Numbered from the stretch's first letter, positions 39,443 through 48,869 are shown. The stretch is DNA of 64,000 nt from Rubripirellula sp. (GCA_028823035.1 JAPKCI010000001.1:124001-188000); one strand, 5' to 3'. Notes: generated by a model not told the origin, from the sequence alone. Program-made: numbers and translations.

Positions 39443-40282
39443 ATGAGCGAGAAAATCGCACACCTCGTATTCGACGTCGAAAGTATTGCTGACGGGGAAC
39501 TGATTTCCAAAGTCAGATATCCGGGTCACAACCTGTCCGACAGCGAAGCAATCGCTACATATCAGGACGAATTGATGGAACAACGGGGTACGACATTCAT
39601 ACCCCATACCTTTCAGATACCCATCACCGTTGTGATTGCAAAAGTGGCAAGCGACCTGCAACTACTGGACATTGTCTCTCTTGATGAACCCGAATTTCGG
39701 CCCCATGTCATCACCGAAAACTTCTGGAGGGGCTGGGAAGCCTACAAAAATCCCCAGTGGGTCACATTCAATGGACGCTCGTTTGACATTCCATTGATGG
39801 AACTTGCGGCATACCGCTTTGGAATCTCATTGCCCAAGTGGTTCAAGTCAGATGGCTACAAGTCACCTCGAAACCGATTCAACTCCAACGCACATCTGGA
39901 TCTTCAGGATGTGCTGACCAACCATGGCGCTGCCCGCTGCAATGGCGGATTGAATCTCGTCGCCCAATTGCTGGGAAAGCCGGGCAAGATGGGACTGACC
40001 GGTGACAAGGTACAGGAGCAATGGGATGCCGGGCATAAAATGGCAATCAGTGATTACTGCCGCTGTGATGTACTCGATACCTACTTTGTCTTCCTCCGCA
40101 CACAAGTCCTCACGGGAAAGATCACGCTGACGGAAGAAATCGAGCTGGTGCAAAGCTCCAAGGAATGGATTGAACAACGGGCAGAATCATGTGAAGCCTA
40201 CGCGTCCTATCTGAAAAACTGGACAAACTGGCAAAACCCCTGGGAATCCGAAACACCAACCACCTCTGATGAGATCACGTGA
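39443..40282 (+). CDS. Predicted 3'-5' exonuclease, PolB exonuclease-like
   Basis: A 279-residue protein of the DEDD superfamily related to the exonuclease domain of DNA polymerase B. D11 and E13 are in VFDVESIADGEL, a third acidic residue is in NGRSFDIPL, and a fourth in YCRCDVLDTYF. The family has this short stand-alone form in many bacteria. Its biological role is unclear, probably DNA repair or RNA turnover. A polypurine run (AGCAGAAG) precedes the ATG. Confidence 0.87.
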   Translation: MSEKIAHLVFDVESIADGELISKVRYPGHNLSDSEAIATYQDELMEQRGTTFIPHTFQIPITVVIAKVASDLQLLDIVSLDEPEFRPHVITENFWRGWEAYKNPQWVTFNGRSFDIPLMELAAYRFGISLPKWFKSDGYKSPRNRFNSNAHLDLQDVLTNHGAARCNGGLNLVAQLLGKPGKMGLTGDKVQEQWDAGHKMAISDYCRCDVLDTYFVFLRTQVLTGKITLTEEIELVQSSKEWIEQRAESCEAYASYLKNWTNWQNPWESETPTTSDEIT

Positions 40283-40419
40283 AACGGATCGTGAAACCGC
40301 AGTCTTGCGGGACGGGCAAATCCACCTTTACCCCGGAGAGTTCGTACCGCTACTGTCTTGAGTGAGACTGAGCGTCACCACTGTGCGCTCTCGATTGTCG
40401 CATACTCCCAAGTTCGTTG

Positions 40420-43400
40420 ATGGCTGGACACGGAAGTCTTTGCCCAAAGATTACACGCTCAAGCTCGCCTGTCTTGGCGACGGGATGGAAGTACGCTACC
40501 GCGTTGTTGCCTTGCTCTGCGTTGTTACCTTGCGCTGCGTTGTTACTATGCTCCGCGTTGTTGTCTTGCTCCGCGTTGTTGCTGCCGGTTCGTGATTCCG
40601 CCGCTGCAGATCCGACCATCAATCTACAGGCATCACAAGACGATGCGGTCGATGTCGGGTTTGATTTCAGCTGGAACGCAAAAGAGCCCCAGTTTTGTCA
40701 TTTGCGAATACGGTTGGTCGATGAATCAAGCGCAAGCCGGTGTGTCATTCGTGACCTCGAGAATCTTTCAGAATCTGACCAAACGGTTGCCGCGTTCTCG
40801 TTGAATCAAGACGCAACCCAACTGACCTTCCACCCTCGCGCTCAGGTTGATTCTGCGGTTATACGCTTTCGTGTTCAAGGCACACGGAATTCGCGAATTA
40901 TCATCGAAATCCTCGACGATCCACGTACCCGAACAGGGTCCCCCATCGCTCAACCTGTTCGCGAAATTGCGCTCACGGATCTCCTGCAGGTTGAGTCGTT
41001 TCACTCCGAAACAACTTTCTCAACCACCCACACCGCCGAACAACAGCCAAGCTGGTCGATCCGCCGCGTCGAAAACGACGAAATCCGCTTGTCAGGCTTG
41101 CCAGCGGTGCCGGTATACACCCCCGGCGAAGAGTTGAATTTAGCGGCAGTCGTTAACGCAATGATGCGGCATGCCTCTACAGCATTAACGCTGCAGTACT
41201 CGATTGTTCAGGTCAGTAATGACGAAACCGTCGTGCTGCACCGGCACCCCATCCGAATTAATTCGAACGGCAACAGTGACCCAATTCGAATCACCGAGGT
41301 GGCGCCGGATACGCCAGGAGTTTACGAACTACGCTGCCAGGTATCAGAGGTCGAAGATCGCATATGGGATCGGTTGCGACGTCGTGAGCCTCCGTTGCTC
41401 AGGATCGGGCGACCATTTTTCGTCGTGCCGGAACAAGGGATTACCATCTCACCGACCGCGAACCCCTGGAAAACAGCAGGAACGCTGCGACCTTCGGAAT
41501 CCAACTGGTCGGTTGGACAATGGTTACCCAAAACAACGACACGATTCATCCCCGGAGTCAATTCACAAAGTCTGGAGTCTGAGCTTGAAAGAGCTCAGCA
41601 TGATGAAGAAACAGTGTCACTGCTGCAGCCTCAAAAAACTTTCCAAGCTACCCTTCCCATTCTCACCGCCGGCTTGCCACACAAAATCACGATCCGTTTG
41701 CCGGCAACACAGAACGTCCAACTTCGGTTCGAGGTCGGAGGACTAACTGACCGCGATCATCCAGCTACCAGATTCACCCTTGCCGATACAAAGACAACCA
41801 ACTTGGGCGAGCAATGGCGCACGCATACCTTCGTACACTACCCGGTAGATGATGATCAAATCTGGCTAACCAACCTTAGTAACGAAGTGGTGCAACTGGA
41901 GTCGATTCAGGTCGAATCCGGACCACAACACTTGGTTCAAACACGCCCCGATCTGAACAGCAGTGGCGAAACAGCAAGTTCGTCACAGCGAAACACCATC
42001 CTGCAACTTGGCAGTATCGATTGGGTCGATTCTCTCTCTACCGATGTTTCAAAACGTTACCGATTAGACGAATGTGATGCTACTACCATCGCGATGGTCA
42101 AATTGTGGGTGGCTCTCGACCGAGCCTGCGACCTGGCTCACACGAATGGGATGAACGGTATCATGCTGCCAGCGAATGCCGGAGGCAGAACAATCTTCCA
42201 AACCCGCAGTCTGTTACCCAAAAGCGACTCACAAAAGTCCGAGATCAATCGATTAGCCACCACAATGAAGCTGCTGGTAGGACGCGGACTTGAGACGCAT
42301 GTGAGCCTCGATCCCGATTTCATGCTCTCACCAATCGAGCAGGCACTCCGAGAACGACCTGCCCTGATAAATTCGCTGACAAGAACTCATCTGGACAAAC
42401 CCAACCAGTACAACCTGCTGCAACCGCTCGTTCAGGCAAGCCTGCAGGAATTACTCGCTGAACTACGATTCCAATGTAGTCAGTGGGATCATTTTGCTGG
42501 AATCACCGTCGACTGTGGTTCTGAAAGCCATTTACAACCACTTACAAGGATTTTCGATGATACGGCAACACTGACCGCGTTCGCGCAATCGCTCAATGTG
42601 GTGGTAGATCTGGAACAACTGCGTGCATGGACCCGTGGGGACGGAAAACTTAACTACGAGAACTGGGTTCGGGAAGAAACCGATCGGTGTTATCGTGCGC
42701 TGCAGAACGTCGATGAACCGTCTCTTTTGGTCTTGAAACTGGAACAACCGACCAACGGCGGTGCTAACACCGAACCCCGGGCAAACGCGATTCCAGAATT
42801 CAAGTCAAACGGAGATTCCCAGCTAATCGCCGGACGTTCCCTGGGATACACAAATTCGCCATTGCTGCTAAGGAAACCACTGCTGCTTTCGCACCTGAAC
42901 TCGGCAGAAAATGACGCCGCCGAAGGTGCAGTATTCTTCAACACTGAATTACAAACCGACAGTGAACCAGTAGTCCATGGAGGTCCGCTGTTCCTCGAAG
43001 ATACTTGTCGCCTCATCGATCACCTCAACCCATCCCACCTGGTGATTTCCATGCCATTGGATGGTCGTATTCTGCGACCCAATCTTGACCAATTGCTGAG
43101 AACATTCCAGTCCATGCCCGAGGCAAGCACGCAACCAGTCGGCTCACACAGCAAAGCCCAGAATGCCGTACGACTGCGGAGTGTTCAACACGATGGTTTT
43201 CTACACCTGTATTGCATGTGCCTCACGCCATGGGCCAACGAAATCGACATCGAAACCACAGCACCCATCCAATGGCAAGCAGTCGGCGTTGATCCTGAAG
43301 CAATCGAACTCAAGCAAGTGACTGCCACCCGAACACGGGTGCGGATCCCCGAACGGCAACTGATCCTGTTGCGGTCGACCCAACCCGTCGGTGATGCCAA

Positions 43401-44232
43401 AATCGTATCGTGGAAGACGCGTCTCAGTGGCGGACCTGCCGCTTTGGCAGAAATCAAACGCAAAGTCACCGTGATCGCAGAACGGATTGGAATTCTGTTC
43501 GACTTCCAATCGTATGACGCCCTCAACAACGGTGGATTTGAAAATGCTGGCGGCTTGGGGCTGGTGGGTTGGTTGCACGCGCAGCACCCAGATGGCTGCG
43601 TACGCGTCGATGACACACAAGCCCTGGAAGGTAAGCACTCCATCCGGCTGACGACAGATACGGGGATGACTGCGAGAACATGGATCATAAGCGAAACTAT
43701 CTCCCCACCCAAATCGGGGCGACTTGCAGTCTCACTTGCCTGCCGTGCGGAAGCTAACCAAGATTCTGGCGTACACCGATTGAAGGTCTCACTCGAAGCC
43801 ATCGAGAATGGAAAACCAATTCGCTTTTCGAATGAATTCGATGTCCCCAAAAATGGCCAATGGGGAAGTCGCGAAGTCATCCTTGAAGCTCTGAATATTG
43901 ATGCTGCCAATATGCACTCTCTCCGCCTCACAATTGACAGCCTTTCGAGCGGACGCATCTGGATTGATGACATCAGGCTTCATGATCAATTCCCCACAGC
44001 ACGCGAACGAGATGAACTGCAAAACGTAGCCTTTCTAGCGGTACAGGGCCTGCAGAAAAGCAACCTGAATCCTGCAGGTCGGCTTTTGCACAATGGATGG
44101 GCGCTGCACTTGTTAAAACTTGATCCGCTGCAGGATCCGGAAGCGGTAACAGAGGCGGCCCCTGCTACCGAGGACACACCTGGGATTGCGGAACGCATCA
44201 AGGACTGGATACCCAGATCGTTGCGTTTCTGA
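40420..44232 (+). CDS. Large secreted protein, glycosidase-like with carbohydrate-binding-like tail (1270 residues)
   Basis: The ATG at 40420 follows an in-frame TTG. Residues about 26-58 form a hydrophobic leader made of a repeated Leu-Leu-x-Cys-Ser-Ala motif. Its hydrophobicity and the following VRDSAAADPT suggest a signal peptide. The middle part at about 540-700 (WVALDRACDLAHTNGMNGIML, GLETHVSLDPDFMLSP) has the feel of a TIM-barrel glycoside hydrolase of the GHL10 type. About 1030-1190 resembles a CBM4/9-like jelly roll (NGGFENAG, WIDDIRLHD). No catalytic residues can be named. The next gene begins 29 bases after it. Confidence 0.75.
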   Translation: MAGHGSLCPKITRSSSPVLATGWKYATALLPCSALLPCAALLLCSALLSCSALLLPVRDSAAADPTINLQASQDDAVDVGFDFSWNAKEPQFCHLRIRLVDESSASRCVIRDLENLSESDQTVAAFSLNQDATQLTFHPRAQVDSAVIRFRVQGTRNSRIIIEILDDPRTRTGSPIAQPVREIALTDLLQVESFHSETTFSTTHTAEQQPSWSIRRVENDEIRLSGLPAVPVYTPGEELNLAAVVNAMMRHASTALTLQYSIVQVSNDETVVLHRHPIRINSNGNSDPIRITEVAPDTPGVYELRCQVSEVEDRIWDRLRRREPPLLRIGRPFFVVPEQGITISPTANPWKTAGTLRPSESNWSVGQWLPKTTTRFIPGVNSQSLESELERAQHDEETVSLLQPQKTFQATLPILTAGLPHKITIRLPATQNVQLRFEVGGLTDRDHPATRFTLADTKTTNLGEQWRTHTFVHYPVDDDQIWLTNLSNEVVQLESIQVESGPQHLVQTRPDLNSSGETASSSQRNTILQLGSIDWVDSLSTDVSKRYRLDECDATTIAMVKLWVALDRACDLAHTNGMNGIMLPANAGGRTIFQTRSLLPKSDSQKSEINRLATTMKLLVGRGLETHVSLDPDFMLSPIEQALRERPALINSLTRTHLDKPNQYNLLQPLVQASLQELLAELRFQCSQWDHFAGITVDCGSESHLQPLTRIFDDTATLTAFAQSLNVVVDLEQLRAWTRGDGKLNYENWVREETDRCYRALQNVDEPSLLVLKLEQPTNGGANTEPRANAIPEFKSNGDSQLIAGRSLGYTNSPLLLRKPLLLSHLNSAENDAAEGAVFFNTELQTDSEPVVHGGPLFLEDTCRLIDHLNPSHLVISMPLDGRILRPNLDQLLRTFQSMPEASTQPVGSHSKAQNAVRLRSVQHDGFLHLYCMCLTPWANEIDIETTAPIQWQAVGVDPEAIELKQVTATRTRVRIPERQLILLRSTQPVGDAKIVSWKTRLSGGPAALAEIKRKVTVIAERIGILFDFQSYDALNNGGFENAGGLGLVGWLHAQHPDGCVRVDDTQALEGKHSIRLTTDTGMTARTWIISETISPPKSGRLAVSLACRAEANQDSGVHRLKVSLEAIENGKPIRFSNEFDVPKNGQWGSREVILEALNIDAANMHSLRLTIDSLSSGRIWIDDIRLHDQFPTARERDELQNVAFLAVQGLQKSNLNPAGRLLHNGWALHLLKLDPLQDPEAVTEAAPATEDTPGIAERIKDWIPRSLRF
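40500..40586 (+). repeat. Imperfect 18-base tandem repeat, about 4.8 copies, inside a signal-peptide coding region
   Basis: Copies begin at 40500, 40518, 40536, 40554 and (partial) 40572. Consensus CGCGTTGTTGCCTTGCTC; each differs at a few bases. In the gene's frame each copy encodes six residues of the type Ala-Leu-Leu-x-Cys-Ser, giving the hydrophobic core of the leader. Confidence 0.8.
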
Positions 44233-44261
44233 AAACCCACTCGCCAGATACGAAATCCGCA

Positions 44262-45062
44262 ATGAGTAGATGGATTAAACAAATCGGAATCAGTCTCTTG
44301 GTGCTCATCATCTTTGCCTTGGCCGTGGGCTGTTGGGCGCTGAGGCAAACACAAGTTGTTCCCGATTTCTACGCTCGTGCAACGCAGACCAGTCCCGCAG
44401 ACATCGAAGCAGCCAGCCAACAACTCAAAGCGGACGTCGCCAAACTGCAAAAAGACGTAGCCAAAGTTGGTTCATGGAAAGCCATCTTCAGTGAGGATGA
44501 CATCAATGCCTGGCTGATCGAACAGCTCCCAATAAAATTCCGGCAACTGTATACCAAGGGCGCTAGCGAACCTAGAATCAGCATCCAAAATGACCATCTA
44601 CTTGCAGCCGTGCGGTACAAAGACACGAGAATCGACACCGTCATCTCCTGCGAATTGCGTGTTGAACTCACCGAAGAACCCAACCTGCTGGCGGTACACA
44701 TCACTAATCTTCAGGCCGGATCTCTTCCCCTGCCACTGAATCGATTCATGAGTGAAGTCTCAAACGAAGCGGCCAAAGGAAGTATCCAGATTCGCTGGGA
44801 CCAATCCGAATCCGGGCCTACCGCATTGGTCCTGATTCCCAGCAAACACCCCGCGTATGCGCACAACCCCGTCATCATTGAATCGCTCCTCTTGATCGAG
44901 GGTGCCGTCATTTTGTCCGGGCACACAGGACAACGAGCCAAAACCTGCTACGAACCACGAAGCCCGGTCTATCAGTTTGTCACCTACCGGCCCACCAAAA
45001 AACGCAGGCCACAAACCGAACGGCTTTCTGCCAAGCCGCAATCGCTGTCCAAAACTCGTTGA
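44262..45062 (+). CDS. Single-pass membrane protein of unknown function
   Basis: A 266-residue protein with one N-terminal membrane helix (ISLLVLIIFALAVGCWAL, about 10-27). A short coiled stretch follows (QQLKADVAKLQKDVAKV), then FSEDDINAWLIEQLP, which recalls the start of YpmS/DUF2140-like proteins. The rest is beta-rich (HLLAAVRYKDTRIDTVIS). The basic tail overlaps the next gene on the opposite strand by 79 bases. Function unknown. Confidence 0.75.
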   Translation: MSRWIKQIGISLLVLIIFALAVGCWALRQTQVVPDFYARATQTSPADIEAASQQLKADVAKLQKDVAKVGSWKAIFSEDDINAWLIEQLPIKFRQLYTKGASEPRISIQNDHLLAAVRYKDTRIDTVISCELRVELTEEPNLLAVHITNLQAGSLPLPLNRFMSEVSNEAAKGSIQIRWDQSESGPTALVLIPSKHPAYAHNPVIIESLLLIEGAVILSGHTGQRAKTCYEPRSPVYQFVTYRPTKKRRPQTERLSAKPQSLSKTR

Positions 45063-45508
45063 TCTACCTCCAGCCTCGCAAAGCAAACTCCACGACGGTC
45101 CTGCCAGCGCAGAACAGCCTTAAACAGAAGGCCTGTCAGATTCGCTTCGACCCGTGTGTATTCGCCAACCAGCAGTTGCTTGACGCTGCCCCGGCCACCA
45201 CCCAAATCACCCTCGCAGTTCAAATAAGCGAGGCGGTGATCAGCTATCGCTGCACATGGCAGATCAAAGGAATTGTCAAAGGTACTGACCAAGTCAGTCG
45301 ACCATGTCGACAATGACTCACCTGTCTCAAACATCCAGTCCAAATGTGAACTCGTTGTGCGGACAAACTCAGGACCAACGTCATGTCTCAAGACGACGAA
45401 ACGCTTGGAAAAATTCTCAAGAGAAGCTGTTGTTTCCGAACTACTGGATACTGAATCGGTAAGTGCCGAATCGAGAGGGTTTGAGTCGCGGGACACAGGA
45501 CCGATCAT
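44984..45508 (-). CDS. Stand-alone LigD phosphoesterase-like (DNA ligase N) domain protein
   Basis: A 174-residue protein. After a variable 33-residue leader come RFVVLRHDVG (H42), SHLDWMFETGESLSTWS (H55, D57) and DHRLAYLNCEG (H91), with GGGRGSV after. The pattern follows the 3'-phosphoesterase domain of bacterial LigD, where H-x-D and an Arg bind Mn2+ and phosphate; here that Arg is Met59. LigD cleans 3' ends in end-joining; stand-alone copies occur in planctomycetes. The gene is the last of a minus-strand run with the TPR-like and ExbD genes, 19 bases after the former, and its 3' end overlaps a convergent gene. Confidence 0.75.
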   Translation of the reverse strand: MIGPVSRDSNPLDSALTDSVSSSSETTASLENFSKRFVVLRHDVGPEFVRTTSSHLDWMFETGESLSTWSTDLVSTFDNSFDLPCAAIADHRLAYLNCEGDLGGGRGSVKQLLVGEYTRVEANLTGLLFKAVLRWQDRRGVCFARLEVDQRVLDSDCGLAESRSVCGLRFLVGR

Positions 45509-45527
45509 TGATTAGGGGACAGGGAAA

Positions 45528-47906
45528 TCAAGGTTGCTTAACCAACTGGTACTGCCGCCGCAAATCATCATCGATATTGGATTGTGTCAACAGGACAAAC
45601 CTTGCACGGCGATAAGCTTCCTGATCATCGCCAATTTGTTGCATCAACTTAATAGCCGACAGTTTTGCTTCGTGCCACTGCCGACTACCTTGCGGCAACC
45701 CGGCAGCCAATTCATCCCACAACTGCACACCAGCTTGTTGCGCTTTCTTATCGGGACTAGCCCCCAAGATCGTGGCTGCTTGCCGTGTCGATGCCTGGGG
45801 GTTCGACGATTTCTCTCGCACTGTCCGCAATCGGTCAATTGCCCCTTCAACGTCTCCCTTCCAGAGAGAGCGTTCCGCTGATTCAACCGACACATCGGAA
45901 CTGTCAGTCCAACGTTCCAGGATGGTGGTAACGCGTGACCTGCAGTCGGCGTTCTTGCGAGCATCAGCCATCATCCTCGACTCGACTTGCGTCAGTAACT
46001 CGGGAGGCGGCGTTTCAGTGATCGATTTTCCTTCACGACGGAATGCAATCAGTGAGTCGATAAAAGAATCAGTTGACGACAGATCTGGCCCCTGCTCATT
46101 CAATGCGGTCAAGGCTTTGCGGTCAAGTTGTGTCGCTGAAATCAACCGATACCGGGACCGCATCATGTCATTTTCCAGAAGACTCGCCATCGCAGTTTGA
46201 AATGCATCCGTTGTTTCTTTTCCATTCGCCTTGTCAAGGTCGGCGGCCGATTGCTCGAGAGCCAGCAACCACGCGTCTGCGATCATCTGGGATAGGCCGC
46301 TGTCGATGGTTGCAGGTTCAGCCCTGGAAACAATCTGCGCCGCTTCGAGATACCTTTTCTGGGATTGCAGGATGTTTTGCAGCCACGTGCGAACAGATGT
46401 CGAATTTTTACTGTTGGGCCAACGCTGCAAGTTCTTCTGCAGAATCGCCTCAAGACGCGGAAGAGCATCAGCACCAGAATTGTCCATTCTGGAAATCAAC
46501 ATGGCCGCCTGAAGATGGGTTGCTGCCGCTTGTTTCGCCGTCGGCTTTGCCAGAGAAACATCCCGCAACAGGTCGACAGCATCATCCACTCGCTTAGCTG
46601 CCACTAGCGCAGCAGCGGCTTCGGCAACCCCTTTCATTGCCCGATCAGGATCAGTTTCAACGACGGCGGCGGCGGCAAGCCAGTCACCAGCCCGACCGGG
46701 ATAGCCACGCCGCAACAAATCCTGTCCGAGTGCCACGACCAGGGATGGATCAATTGTCGCCTTCGACTGGCCAGTCGAGTGCAAGTACGAAAGCGAAGCC
46801 GCTTCGGCGCGGCGACGAGCAAACGCTCCGCCTCGACGTTGGATTGCGTCAAGCCAATCACCAACGCCATTACTTGCATTTGTCACCAGCAAAAACTCCA
46901 GCCTCGCCAAGTCCATCTCAAGTGCCTTGGGGGCCGATTCCGGCACATCGCCAAAGAACTCTCTCAGCAGGTCACCTGCTTCCGTCATGCGGCCTTGGGC
47001 GATGCGCAATCGGACTCTGAGAGCCTGTAGTTTGGGTGGCAAGGACTGCTCAAAACGCTGGACTAACTCAACCAACAAAGCGTCGCACCGTTCGAATCGC
47101 GATGCTCGAAAAATCGCTTCCACCCGCAAACGCTCGACCTCTTTTCTCGCCTCGGTTCCCGCAGGCAGACGTGTGATGGCGTCATCGGCTACCTGCTCTG
47201 CCTTGGTCGCCGCTGCAATGCAGTCAGCACTTTCGCGGGCAAACAGATCGGTTTGCACCAAAGCGAGAGACACCAAATTGACTTGTAGTTCCTGCTCAAT
47301 ACGACGCAGATCAGCGATCAGTCCCCGGCTGGATACGGTTCTGTCGGATTCCAATTGGGACCGTCTCTCCTGAACTTCTTTGGACAGACTCTGGACATGA
47401 GTCATCGCGGTCAAAAGACGCCGGGTCGCTAATTCCCGAATTTGATCGTTGCGAGGCGACACCGCTGCACGCAACACGCTGTGAAATGCGTAAAACCGTT
47501 CGCACGTCAGTAACTGCGAATCCAGAAACAGTCGACGTCGATGATCCGGATACGAACGCAATAACTCGCTAACCGGCCGCTGCACCTCCGCCAATTCCAG
47601 ATCTCCAAATGCATCACTACCCATCTGCCGGGCCGTCAGAACCTCCGATTTCCGGATCTCCCATTTGGCTGCTTCATCACTTGAGCGATCGAGGTCAACT
47701 GACTGCCAGCGATAAAAATCCAACGCGTCGTCAAACCGCCCCAGACCAATCAGGGCTCGCAACAGATCCGCATCGCGATCATTAGTCGTTCTCCCGACTA
47801 TTTTCGAGACAGGATTGGCCGCAAGACACCACAATCCATTGCCCCGGCTGTGCGCAAGAAGCAGAACCATGATGACGAGCAACCGTAATGATTCAGATCG
47901 TAACAT
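45528..47906 (-). CDS. Exported TPR-like helical repeat protein
   Basis: A 792-residue protein. MLRSESLRLLVIMVLLLAHS starts a signal peptide. The remainder is helical with repeated pairs of about 34 residues, for instance ALIGLGRFDDALDFYRWQS, ALRVRLRIAQGRMTEAGDLL and QDLLRRGYPGRAGDWLAAAA, as in TPR proteins. No enzymatic motif. It begins three bases after the ExbD gene stops, so it belongs to the ExbD operon and probably acts with that complex in the periplasm. Confidence 0.8.
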   Translation of the reverse strand: MLRSESLRLLVIMVLLLAHSRGNGLWCLAANPVSKIVGRTTNDRDADLLRALIGLGRFDDALDFYRWQSVDLDRSSDEAAKWEIRKSEVLTARQMGSDAFGDLELAEVQRPVSELLRSYPDHRRRLFLDSQLLTCERFYAFHSVLRAAVSPRNDQIRELATRRLLTAMTHVQSLSKEVQERRSQLESDRTVSSRGLIADLRRIEQELQVNLVSLALVQTDLFARESADCIAAATKAEQVADDAITRLPAGTEARKEVERLRVEAIFRASRFERCDALLVELVQRFEQSLPPKLQALRVRLRIAQGRMTEAGDLLREFFGDVPESAPKALEMDLARLEFLLVTNASNGVGDWLDAIQRRGGAFARRRAEAASLSYLHSTGQSKATIDPSLVVALGQDLLRRGYPGRAGDWLAAAAVVETDPDRAMKGVAEAAAALVAAKRVDDAVDLLRDVSLAKPTAKQAAATHLQAAMLISRMDNSGADALPRLEAILQKNLQRWPNSKNSTSVRTWLQNILQSQKRYLEAAQIVSRAEPATIDSGLSQMIADAWLLALEQSAADLDKANGKETTDAFQTAMASLLENDMMRSRYRLISATQLDRKALTALNEQGPDLSSTDSFIDSLIAFRREGKSITETPPPELLTQVESRMMADARKNADCRSRVTTILERWTDSSDVSVESAERSLWKGDVEGAIDRLRTVREKSSNPQASTRQAATILGASPDKKAQQAGVQLWDELAAGLPQGSRQWHEAKLSAIKLMQQIGDDQEAYRRARFVLLTQSNIDDDLRRQYQLVKQP

Positions 47907-47909
47907 TGC

Positions 47910-48353
47910 TCACTCCGGCTTGGCAGCGAACAAAACACGGTCAGCCCCGGCTGCACGTGCAGCATCGTAGACCTGCACAGCCAAATCCATGGTGACCTGT
48001 TCGTCCGGGTCGACGATGACAGGCGGCTGCACCCCCAACGAAATGATCTCGGCCAGGCGGTCACTGAGTTCCCCGATACGCTCGACCTGTTGTCCATTCA
48101 ACTGGATCTGGGTCCCATCGCTCTGCCACTTCAACCGAACCACGATTTCGTCAAATTTTTCGATCCGAGGAATTTCGCTTGTTGCCTCCGCACTGCCGAT
48201 TGGTGGCTCCGCCAATGAACTTGGCAAATCGAACTCTGGTAACTCGAAGCTGCTGGTCCAGACGAAAAACACCAACAAAAGAAAGACCACGTCAATCATG
48301 GGCGTCATCTTCAATTCCAGTGTATCGCTGTTCGAAACCTGTGGAACTCTCAT
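47910..48353 (-). CDS. ExbD/TolR family biopolymer transport protein (second copy)
   Basis: A 147-residue protein. LELKMTPMIDVVFLLLVFFVWTS (split: LELKMTPMIDV and VFLLLVFFVW) is the single ExbD membrane helix with the key Asp in MIDV, the residue that couples to the proton motive force. A periplasmic domain follows. Its ATG overlaps the stop of the first ExbD (ATGA, 48350-48353). ExbD works with ExbB and a TonB-like partner; none of these is next door. Confidence 0.92.
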   Translation of the reverse strand: MRVPQVSNSDTLELKMTPMIDVVFLLLVFFVWTSSFELPEFDLPSSLAEPPIGSAEATSEIPRIEKFDEIVVRLKWQSDGTQIQLNGQQVERIGELSDRLAEIISLGVQPPVIVDPDEQVTMDLAVQVYDAARAAGADRVLFAAKPE

Positions 48354-48790
48354 GAGCCTCTCTCCTCGCGCACCGCGATGGCAGCATCCGTGATTCCAGC
48401 CAAGGCAGCCTCACGCAACACAGGCTCGACGTGTTGATACTGGACGGTGCCATCCGTGCGAATCCGAATTGCAGCATCAGAACCCATACGAACTCTTAAA
48501 TCGGCCAAGATGGATCGTAGGTCAGCCAAATCGACCACATCACCAAAAACCAACCACCGAGCCTGCTGATCAACACTGATCGTCAGTGGAGCTTTGTCAG
48601 GATCGACCGGATCAAAAGTCGAGGCAACCGGCAATTCCAGCGGTAACCGATTCTCCTGTCGTGCCAGATGACTGGAGACAAGAAAGAAAATGATCAACAG
48701 GAAAACCACGTCGATCATCGGTGTCATGTTGGCGCCGACGCTGCGACGATTGCCATGTTTGGGAACTTGCATTCCACCATGGTACCTCAC
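48350..48790 (-). CDS. ExbD/TolR family biopolymer transport protein (first copy)
   Basis: A 146-residue protein; a start at 48772 (MQVPKHGNRR) is also plausible. ANMTPMIDVVFLLIIFFLVS is the membrane helix with the Asp in MIDV. The periplasmic part includes IRTDGTVQYQHVEPV. It heads a minus-strand operon of ExbD, ExbD, TPR-like and LigD-like genes. No ExbB-like (MotA/TolQ) gene lies upstream; instead a divergent methyltransferase gene begins 80 bases away. Confidence 0.92.
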   Translation of the reverse strand: MRYHGGMQVPKHGNRRSVGANMTPMIDVVFLLIIFFLVSSHLARQENRLPLELPVASTFDPVDPDKAPLTISVDQQARWLVFGDVVDLADLRSILADLRVRMGSDAAIRIRTDGTVQYQHVEPVLREAALAGITDAAIAVREERGS

Positions 48791-48869
48791 GCTCCGCTCT
48801 TAATAAGATACCCTGTTGGTCCTGAATCCTGATTTGGCGGCAACGCCCAAACACCCGGAACGTGCTTAG

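Noticed and set aside
40350-40622. Minus-strand frame with NNAEQG-like repeats
   Set aside because: The repeats are the complement of the tandem repeat in the plus-strand gene; there is no RBS or domain, so I treat it as a by-product.
43185-43973. Minus-strand open frame of 262 codons
   Set aside because: Shadow of the 1270-residue secreted protein; composition is Arg/Ser/Cys-biased as expected for antisense frames.
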